From: Catenaria anguillulae PL171
Lineage: Eukaryota; Blastocladiomycota; Blastocladiomycetes; Blastocladiales; Catenariaceae
Assembly (NCBI GenBank): GCA_002102555.1
Contig: MCFL01000043.1
Span: 144,219-208,218, forward strand
Direction of reading: 5' to 3'
DNA length: 64,000 nt
The notes beneath the pieces were generated by a model, which was not told the DNA's origin, ran no database searches, and was given only the letters and a program-made list of their open reading frames with translations. Of this stretch, positions 57,501 to 64,000 are shown in pieces (position 1 is the first letter of the stretch; each line of letters starts with the position of its first letter). The translations under genes were made by a program, and so were the position numbers.

Positions 57501-58489
57501 CGCGAGCGGGTGCCCGTTGCTTGCGGCGGCCATTTTTGGATGAGCAGCGCATCATTGTCTCGTCACTCGTTTCGACTCCTGCCGATGTGGTCCCGCACGC
57601 GCATCTCGAGCCGTACCTTGTCGTTCCTCCACCAATGGCACACGCCGCAACTCAATGTCGCCCTTATCGGCTGCCGACGCCAAGGATCTGTTTGCGGCCA
57701 CATTCCACGTGCAACCAAGCGGTCACAGTGCACCTTGTTTTTGCTCATTTGACCTCATGGCATTGGAGCCGCGCCAAGTTTCGCCTTCGACCATTGCCGT
57801 GGTGAAAGCCACGGGCTGGGCGCTTGAGCATGAGGCGACTGTGGTGCACGATGTGCCCGACTGTCGCGTGACCACGTGCTGTGTTTGGACCGACTTGCGA
57901 CCAGGACGGGATATCGGGCGACTTGGTCGCCGTGCCCGCTGCGCGGTCGCCCGACTCGCCTCAAGTCAGGTTCAGGCGCAAGTCCATGTTTAGCGCAGTG
58001 TCGGCGGCAGCCAAGGTGGACCCCGGCGTCGTATGCAACGCCTGGAGACGAGCTGGTCGCGTTCCACGCTGACAGCGTGAGGAATTCGGTGCTTGTATTT
58101 GCCGTGTTGCAGCACCATGTCGCCGCCAAGATGCAGCGGACCCAAGCGGAAGGTCAAGTTGACGGGGAGGAGGTGGAAGAGGATCCGTTCGAGCTGGCCA
58201 AGGTTGAGGCGTGCTTGGCGGCGTACATGGCGAGTGCAGATTTGGTTGGGTTGCGCAACCGCATGGAGCAGTTGGTGGCGACCACGGCCGAGGCGGCGGA
58301 TGGGCAAGGATCAGTGCAGGAGGAGCGAATGGCTACCGACGCCCTGTCATTGCCATGGATGTCGAGTCTGGCACTCGCCTAGTGTCGCGGGCGTTGGCAA
58401 CAGGGTACTTGAGCAGTGCGAGCTCAACGTTGAGGGCAAAGCTGGGGGTCAAGGCTGTGTTGGAGCAGGCCGAGGCTGCTTCCAAATGA
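54512..58489 (+). CDS. Class II (bacterial-type) HMG-CoA reductase with long C-terminal region
   Basis: Interconverts HMG-CoA and mevalonate. The sequence is of the class II type known from Pseudomonas mevalonii, not the sterol-sensing class I usual in fungi. Blocks in order: HPSIWSGFYKKALKER; IADHMVENCIG; intron 55030-55097, joining to TMGIPVGLALNFVIDG; VPMAVEEPSVIAAVSGAAK (catalytic Glu); intron 55338-55412, joining to ILAKKKDILAVANQYC; HLHVDVCDAMGAN; LRIVSNLN; ATTHNKGIMNGIDAVALATG with QDWRAVEAA (Lys and Asp, about 55925-55995); LATEGIQRGHMHLHARN (His, about 56296-56346). All four catalytic residues are present. From about 56520 to 58489 a region of some 600 residues has no family I know (PLYIDFTDGTPASAVQSILL; GDELVAFHADSVRNSVLVFA; end AVLEQAEAASK). 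It may be an extension or a second gene. About ten one-base breaks occur. Confidence 0.85.
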
Positions 58490-58721
58490 GTTTTGCTGAT
58501 TTTTTTCTTACATGTTTTGCACTTTCCCTTACATTCCTTTTCGCTTCGACTGACTTGCTGCATGCCTAGTCCCTTCACTTTACACTCTGCGACTTGGGCG
58601 AATATTCGTGCATATTCATAGTATCAGATGATATATACAGAACTGAATTGTGCATCTTGTCCTTGCTCTGCCTTGCTCTTCTCCAGGGTAACATACGATG
58701 TTTTTGGTTTAGGTGACATTT
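58490..58721. other. Transition to subtelomeric sequence
   Basis: T-rich 3' region after the reductase stop (about 58495-58560), AT-richer afterwards. No gene. Confidence 0.4.
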
Positions 58722-59045
58722 GTCCAATCTACAAAATTTTGGCATGGATAGAAAGCCTGAATGAGTAGAATATGGTAATCCATTTTTTTCGTACAGTTAC
58801 GTGAGTTCAGGGCCATACACAACTGGGAAGGAAAGAATCGAGTTATGTAGATGGGAACGCCGCACGCAACACAGCCAGGTATGAACACACCTCACCATCT
58901 GGTCTTGCTTTGGCTCGCTCATTTCTTTTCTTTTCTCTTTGGCTCGCAAATCTATCGAGCCCCATCCATGACACATCCAATGAAGGAAGAATGCAATGAT
59001 TGGCGATCCGCTCCTCCCATCCAATCCCACCACCCCCGATTCGTC
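58722..59045. repeat. Subtelomeric dispersed repeat, copy 1
   Basis: Starts near TTGTCCAATCTACAAAATTT and includes GGATAGAAAGCC, a pyrimidine-rich patch, and CCATGACACATCCAATGAAG followed by AGAATGCAATGATTGGC. The same blocks in the same order recur at 59832-60245, and the first half recurs at 62746-62955. On the - strand the copies encode similar short peptide ends (IDLRAKE, NSILSFPV), but no full gene is evident. Confidence 0.85.
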
Positions 59046-59559
59046 ACAAGTAACACCCGACAGGCAATTGACACCAATGTACCTCGCAAACCGCACCATT
59101 GGCTCACCAACGCCATGGACAATCAAGCGACCCATTGTTCAACAGGGCGTCACGCCCGCGATTGGGCATGCGCCGCCGGTCAACACTCCCACCTAACCAC
59201 AACAGTCCCCTGTGGGCGACCTCAGTTTCGCCTACACAAAATCCGTGTGTTTTCGTCCACACCTACTGCTGCGAGCCACTTGGACGGTTGTCCTGGGACT
59301 CCGGGCTTGTTGGCACAATTCTTGTTGAGCTGCCATGTATGTTATGTTCCGATTCCCGCGTTTGCCGCGGCTGTGGATGTCTCGATACTAACAACACTTA
59401 TCCCGTTTCTTTCAAGATTGATTCCGCTCAACGACCGGCCCAGCGCCTTGGGAATACTGGTGGATCGCGTTCAAGTCGCTTATGCCGCCGAGGTGTATGT
59501 GTTTTCAATTTGTCATTACGATTCTCCTTCGAACCAGTCTCTCACACACGCTTCCAATG

Positions 59560-59813
59560 ACACGCCATTACTCGACACTCAGATTCAGAAGCAAACTACT
59601 GCCAAGACTGGTCTTGATATTGCTCAATTGCTCAAAGATGTTCTTGATTCTTTTGACGTCGGCCTCAACAAGGTAATTGGACTCACAATGGACTATGCTT
59701 CAGCAAGTCCAACTGCCCTATCCAACCTCAACAAGACTCTTTGCAACTCAGGATACGTAAAGCGCCCTGCACTGTGGTGTAATCTTCCTTTGTCCTCTTA
59801 TGCTTGCTGTTGA
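59560..59813 (+). mobile_element. hAT-like DNA transposase remnant (weak)
   Basis: An open stretch reads GLDIAQLLKDVLDSFDVGLN, KVIGLTMDYASASPTALSNL, NKTLCNSG and WCNLPLSSYACC-stop. The order resembles the hAT transposase core (taenI..ll..vl..f...KV..iT.DNASNN...l, then C..H.LNL), with the Asp of the second catalytic position in TMDYAS. No zinc finger, dimerisation domain, terminal inverted repeats or target duplication were found, so it is at best a fragment. It lies between copies 1 and 2 of the dispersed subtelomeric repeat. Confidence 0.35.
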
Positions 59814-59831
59814 TTTGCCCTGGTTAGGTTA

Positions 59832-60245
59832 CATACCGCGCCCCGAATTAAATCCAGTTAGAGCCAAAACATAAAAGTTGTCCAATTTACAAAATTTTGG
59901 TATGGATAGAAAGCCCTGGTTGAGTAGAATACGGTAACTTATTTTTCAAGTACAGTTACGAGAGTTTAGGGGCCATAACTGGGAAGGAAAGAATCGAGTT
60001 AGACTGGGAATTGCACGCGCACCAGCCACGTTGACTGCAGTGAACACTCCCATCGTCTCGCTCACTCTTGCTTTGAATTGCTCTCGTTCTCTCGGTCACA
60101 AATGGCTCGATCGCTCTTTTCTTCTCTTGGCTCTCTTTGGCTCTCAAATCTATCTGAGCCTCCATCCATGACACATCCAATGAAGAAAGAATGCAATGAT
60201 TGGCAATCCACTCCTCCCATCCGATCCCACCACGAGCCGATTCGT
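59832..60245. repeat. Subtelomeric dispersed repeat, copy 2
   Basis: Longest copy. Begins CATACCGCGCCCCGAATTAA, then AGTTAGAGCCAAAACATAAA and GTCCAATTTACAAAATTTTG, and ends with CCATGACACATCCAATGAAG, AGAATGCAATGATTGGCAAT and CCACGAGCCGATTCGT. The left 45 bp are also in copy 3 but absent from copy 1. Confidence 0.88.
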
Positions 60246-60439
60246 ACGACAACGGCAACATGGGACAAGCTATAACCCCAATGCACATGTACATGCCCAT
60301 GTGCACAGATCCATCATCGGCGCACATTCGGCCAGCATCACCGGCCCTCATGCCTGCGCTTAACATGGCCACGGGCTGTGCACGCTATGTGTTCCCGTCA
60401 TGACCAAATCCGTCAATGCAGCTATTCTTCGTTTTCCTT

Positions 60440-61620
60440 CGCTGGTAATGCTTGCTCATGGGCCCACGGGTCCTTGCAAGGGCTCAGAGAATAGCCCTTG
60501 TTGCCGGTATCAAGCGGCACCAATCGCCACGGGCACAAAGGGCTTAGTTCGTCGTCGGCTATCGTCCCCAGTATTTGTTCACATTCAAGGTGCACGCACA
60601 TGCCCGTCGTTGCGTCATTTCTCGATTTTTCATTCAATTGATTGATGATTTTGCGTTGCCTCGCACATCTGTACCGACCCCATTGTCGCGGCCCATGCCT
60701 CAGCGGCCGTTGCCGGAATTTGGCACTTTATTCGTCCTGTGCCAATATTTGTCCCCAAACGTCACCCACGCACAAGCTGGCGTACGGGTCCGTCCGACGG
60801 TTCCACGGATAGCCGTCGTTTCCGAAAGAACGCACCACCAAGAGCGCCGTTGCCACGTGCGCCGTTGCCACGTGCGCCGTTCGTCGTCCGCCGTTGTACG
60901 CAGATGTTGTTCATGTCCACGGTATGAGCACATGCCCGTTATTTCGCCAGTTCTTGACTTTTCGCTCATTGGATTGACGATTTTGAACTGCCTCGCACAG
61001 CTGTACCGCTCCATAGTCGCGGCCCACGCCTCAGCGGCCGTTTCCAGAATCTGACACTTTTTCGTCCCGTCCCGAAGATTTGGCTGTGGTCGAAGCGCAC
61101 GCACGAGGCCACGTACAGGTCCGTCCAACGGTTCCGCGGATAGTCCTCGTTTCCAGTATCGAGAAGCACTCAGCGCCGCGGTCACAAAGTGCGTCGTTCG
61201 TCGTTGGCCATCGTCCGCAGTGTTTGTTCACGTTCAAGGTGCATGCACATGCCCGGCCTTGCGTCAATTCTTGACTTTTCGCTCATTGGATTGACGATTT
61301 TGAACTGCCTCGCACAGCTGTACCGCTCCATAGTCGCGGCCCACGCCTCAGCGGCCGTTTCCAGAATCTGACACTTTTTCGTCCTGTGTCAAACATTTGG
61401 CCGAGGTTGCAGCGCACGCACGAGGCCACGCCCAGGTCCTTCCGACGGTTCCATGGATAGCCCTCGTTGCCAGTATCGAGAAGCACCCAGCGCCGTGGTC
61501 ACAAATTGCGCCGTTCGTCATTGACCGTCGGTGTATATGTTTTTTTTTTTTTTTCTCTAGCATTCGCGCATGTGCCCGCCATTTCGCCCATTCTCTATTA
61601 TCCCCTCGCTCAGCACCAGT
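60440..61620. repeat. Subtelomeric tandem satellite, about 320-bp unit, about four copies
   Basis: The anchor GTCGCGGCCCAYGCCTCAGC occurs at 60685, 61016 and 61333, giving periods of 331 and 317 bp. Other landmarks (GGTTCC.CGGATAG; GTATCGAGAAGCAC; TTCAAGGTGCATGCACATGC; TTGATTGACGATTTTG variants) recur once per unit. A diverged first unit begins near 60440, and the last is partial and carries a T15 run at 61540-61554. The second and third complete units are nearly identical over long stretches, so the array expanded recently. Unit length is not a multiple of three, and open frames within it are not conserved as a protein. Confidence 0.88.
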
Positions 61621-62745
61621 GATCCTGCGTCGCCCCGCAGAGTATCAACCTTCTATTGTCGTGGCCTGATTCGCCATGGCTGGTTCCGATATCTATCTGA
61701 CTCTTTGTCGTCGTTGCCGAAATCTGGACCCAACTCGTCTCTCCTTGGCCCACATGCGCACGTCCTTGAGCCAGCGGCACCCTGTATTGTTGTCTTTCAG
61801 CACTTTGGGCCGCTGCGAGATTTGGCGTCTCAACGTTTGCGGCTCATCGTTGGCGGCCAGGCGAAGCTTCGCTTCAAGCCATGCAACCCATGCGTTTTCC
61901 CGATACAACTCCATGCAATTTGACCAGCTACATGCTCTGGTGACATCTGTTTGCCCGCCCAACCTGTCCAACATGCCGATCGGACCCATGTTTGGTCCGA
62001 CCATCTTGCTATTTCACTTTTTCACCCACTTGACTTTTGATTCTGCGCCACATCTCGACGGATCCTATGCCCTCTCGCTTTCCTGCATCTTTTGACACCT
62101 GCTATGACCCGATCGGGTCATCTTCGTTTTTGCGTCATGTACCTAACCCATTATCTCGGCCAATTATATTGCTACATTCCTGCCATGAGTACCATCGGAT
62201 CCGCCGTGTTGTTCCGCACCACCTCCATCGTTTGCCCGCATCGATCGCCTCCCTTTTTGCCATTTCATTGTCACTTCCCGATTTCGCGACCGTTTGAACG
62301 TGACCCCCCAATTATGTCACCCAATACCCATCCGATCGCCAAGCCCCACATACCATTGGATTCGCCGTACTTTTTTTCTACCAGATCCCATTATGGTTTG
62401 CCTCGATTCGCAGTTGCATTGTTGCCGTACCACACGTTTCGCGTTTCCGTTCATTTTTTCCCAATCGCGCATCCACTAGCGGCCCTCAATCAATTCACAC
62501 GCTACATTGACGCCCAACATACCATTGGAACCGCGCTGTTTTTCTGCACCATCCTATGCCGTTGGATACATCATTTGCGTGTGCCCCTGCTGTTTTATGC
62601 CCCTTGCTCGCTCATCGCTTGCCCAAATAGATCCGCTTGGCATGGATTTGGCGAGTGGCGACTGCTGCTTTCAGCCTATTGTGGCCCATTCCGTCTCATT
62701 TTACCCAGCTGCTGTCGTTTTGCACTCGACATGGGTGTGTTTACA
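61621..62745. other. Subtelomeric sequence with degenerate repeat of about 165 bp
   Basis: The motif ACCATYGGAT/A.CGC followed by a T/C-rich stretch recurs at 62191, 62352 and 62521 (spacings 161 and 169 bp), each followed by CATTTC/CATT-like and TTTCCC-like sequence: a diverged tandem repeat. At 61690-61960 the - strand is open with coding-looking sequence (NCMELYRENAWVAWLEAKLR), possibly a gene fragment of unknown family. No whole gene is supported. Confidence 0.5.
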
Positions 62746-62955
62746 TAACACGCCCCGCATTAAATCCAGTTAGAGCCAAAACATAAAAGCTGTCCAATCT
62801 ACAAAATTTTGAGATGGATAGAAAGCCCTGAATGAGAATAATACGGTAACTTATTTTTAATTTACAGTTACGTGAATTCAGAGGCCATAACTGGAAAGGA
62901 AGGAATTGAGTTAGACTGGGCATCGCACGCGCACGCGCACCAGCCGACCCTGTCT
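62746..62955. repeat. Subtelomeric dispersed repeat, copy 3 (short)
   Basis: Begins CATAACACGCCCCGCATTAA and continues with AGTTAGAGCCAAAACATAAA, CTACAAAATTTTGAGATGGA and GGCCATAACTGGAAAGGAAG, ending in a CACGCGCACGCGCACCAGCC stretch. It lacks the right half found in copies 1 and 2. At 62967-62990 the left edge motif CATACCGCGCCCCGCATTAA starts again but breaks off at once. Confidence 0.85.
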
Positions 62956-63386
62956 CTTGTGTGCTCTACATACCGCGCCCCGCATTAAATGAGTATATAG
63001 AATATAGTGATATTATATGACGTTCATACCAAATATTTCATATCGCGAAGATACTGCAGTGTCAGCAGCCAGGATTATAATTTCCATGGTGATATCAGGT
63101 GTTGGCCACAAACTTGGAACTGCGATATCACTGATGAACCAAAAGTGGATTCCCGCGACACCAATCTGTCCTATAGGCTTGATACCATTGATACCCGCGC
63201 TGGCAAGCCGCCACCACACACATCGGCTGCAGATGCTCCAGGCGCCACTTTGTAGCGCCACTGCCATCCGCGTCTACTGTGACTTCCCACTGCTCTTTCA
63301 TCCAGTGAGACATTTCCATGTTCCATGAAACGTTGTCCTTCGTCGTCCAGCTCGCCAACCTGACACATACTACGATTCCACGCACC
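62956..63386. other. Subtelomeric spacer
   Basis: AT-rich at 62985-63060 (TATATAGAATATAGTGATAT). On the - strand at about 63128-63340 is an open coding-looking stretch (MSHWMKEQWEVTVDADGSG, then WRLEHLQPMCVV), possibly a fragment. No start or domain can be assigned. Confidence 0.35.
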
Positions 63387-63758
63387 ATGGAAAACGCTGC
63401 CCGCTCTGCTGGGGCCATTTCCAGCCCGTCTCGCAACTCCATGTTCCCACGCCCACTCCTGTTGGAGCCAAATGGGAACACTGAAAACAAAATCCAACAC
63501 GCTGCTGCTGATGATGCTCCGGCAGAGGTTGATGAAACATCTAAGGACCCTACTGCCGCTGCTGCTGCCCATGACCTCGGTTCTGCCCATAACTCTCCTG
63601 CGATTGATTCTGTGCATCCCACTGCCTCGACGAACAAACAGCCGTCTATCTCGATGGTTTCGAGTCTCCTCGACCACGTTGATTCCCAGCATGGCGACCT
63701 TGAGCAAGAGGCCGGCGAAATGTCCCACATCTATCAAGAGGGTCCGTTTTTAGGTTAG
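63387..63758 (+). CDS. Hypothetical N-terminal coding segment running into the telomere
   Basis: ATG at 63387 opens MENAARSAGAISSPSRNSMF and stays open through a Thr/Ala/Asp-rich stretch and a possible short coiled coil (MVSSLLDHVDSQHGDLEQE) to HIYQEGPF, where the frame enters the telomeric repeat and stops at once. Composition (Ala/Ser/Asn/Asp, polar N-terminus) looks like real protein rather than chance, but no family is recognised. It is either the 5' end of a gene cut off when the telomere was added or the start of a subtelomeric element. With 119 codons before the repeat the evidence for expression is weak. Confidence 0.35.
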   Translation: MENAARSAGAISSPSRNSMFPRPLLLEPNGNTENKIQHAAADDAPAEVDETSKDPTAAAAAHDLGSAHNSPAIDSVHPTASTNKQPSISMVSSLLDHVDSQHGDLEQEAGEMSHIYQEGPFLG

Positions 63759-64000
63759 GTTAGGTTAGGTTAGGTTAGGTTTAGGTTTAGGTTTAGGTTA
63801 GGTTAGGTTTAGGTTTAGGTTAGGTTTAGGTTAGGTTTAGGTTAGGTTTAGGTTTAGGTTTAGGTTAGGTTTAGGTTTAGGTTTAGGTTTAGGTTTAGGT
63901 TTAGGTTAGGTTTAGGTTTAGGTTAGGTTTAGGTTTAGGTTTAGGTTAGGTTTAGGTTAGGTTTAGGTTTAGGTTTAGGTTTAGGTTTAGGTTTAGGTTA
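63747..64000 (+). repeat. Telomeric repeat tract, mixed TTAGG and TTTAGG
   Basis: 254 bp of G-rich repeat pointing to the right end, as expected for the 3' G strand of a right telomere. By my count about 28 units are TTTAGG and about 15 are TTAGG, in irregular order, after a first TTTTTAGG. The G run is always exactly two; TTAGGG, the usual fungal unit, never occurs. The tract goes to the last base, so the true telomere is longer or the assembly ends here. Confidence 0.95.

Noticed and set aside
54512-58489. Bacterial contamination as the source of the class II reductase
   Set aside because: It has GT-AG introns that restore conserved blocks, lies between fungal-type genes, and shares base composition with them.
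58797-60372. Leftward open frames in repeat copies 1 and 2 that share peptide ends
   Set aside because: The shared peptides follow from shared DNA; the frames differ upstream and no full protein is conserved, so I treat them as repeat sequence.
60440-61620. CRISPR-like array or coding repeat
   Set aside because: Units are about 320 bp with no short repeat-spacer structure, and the length is not a multiple of three.
58490-63746. Retrotransposon or other virus-like element in the subtelomere
   Set aside because: I saw no reverse transcriptase, integrase, capsid-like or polymerase motifs and no long terminal repeats on either strand.

Overview
The window is the right-hand end of a eukaryotic chromosome. 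It carries short GT-AG introns (about 40-180 bp), dense genes on both strands, moderately GC-rich coding sequence and a terminal G-rich repeat tract running to base 64000. The gene set points to an early-diverging fungus, zoosporic (chytrid or blastocladiomycete) being my best guess. The clues are a fungal-type Trs65 TRAPP subunit, mitoribosomal mL58/MRPL20, a Pho80-family cyclin, an NDT80/PhoG DNA-binding protein, an Osh3-type GOLD-PH-ORD oxysterol-binding protein and an Ipi3 homologue. The species cannot be named from the sequence alone.

Left part (1-25 kb): the N-terminal part of a leucine-rich-repeat surface protein; a three-exon SERF/zinc-binding mini-protein; a USP48-type deubiquitinase; an unrecognised hydrophobic-hairpin protein; a CLC-6/7-type chloride transporter with a histidine-rich tail; a secreted acidic low-complexity protein; an NDT80-like transcription factor; a four-TM protein; mitochondrial tRNA 2-thiouridylase (MTU1); and Ipi3/WDR18. 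Middle (25-41 kb): an NPC2/ML lipid-transfer protein, a coiled-coil protein, mL58, a membrane-anchored short-chain dehydrogenase, a 726-residue single-exon F-box-like protein, a Pho80-type cyclin and a Cdc7-like kinase. Right part (42-58.5 kb): the GOLD-PH-ORD protein, glycogen branching enzyme, Trs65, and a class II (bacterial-type) HMG-CoA reductase with introns and a long unrecognised C-terminal region. From 58.5 kb the sequence is subtelomeric: a dispersed repeat in three copies, a hAT-like transposase scrap, a tandem satellite of about 320 bp, a weaker repeat of about 165 bp, a short coding-looking segment that runs into the telomere, and about 254 bp of mixed TTAGG/TTTAGG telomeric repeat.

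Several genes concern lipid handling (NPC2, Osh3-type ORP, HMG-CoA reductase, CLC of the endolysosome, Trs65 in Golgi traffic), but they are interspersed with unrelated housekeeping genes and there is no sign of a functional cluster. Divergent pairs with short shared promoters are common (2248/3039, 24077/25634, 28119/29089, 39172/41918).

Many conserved genes are interrupted by one-base frame breaks, often where a homopolymer seems one base short. They are concentrated in the right third (about ten each in the branching enzyme and HMG-CoA reductase), whereas several left-hand genes read cleanly. I treat them as probable assembly errors rather than gene death. CDS spans below run from first to last recognisable coding base and contain introns and such breaks.
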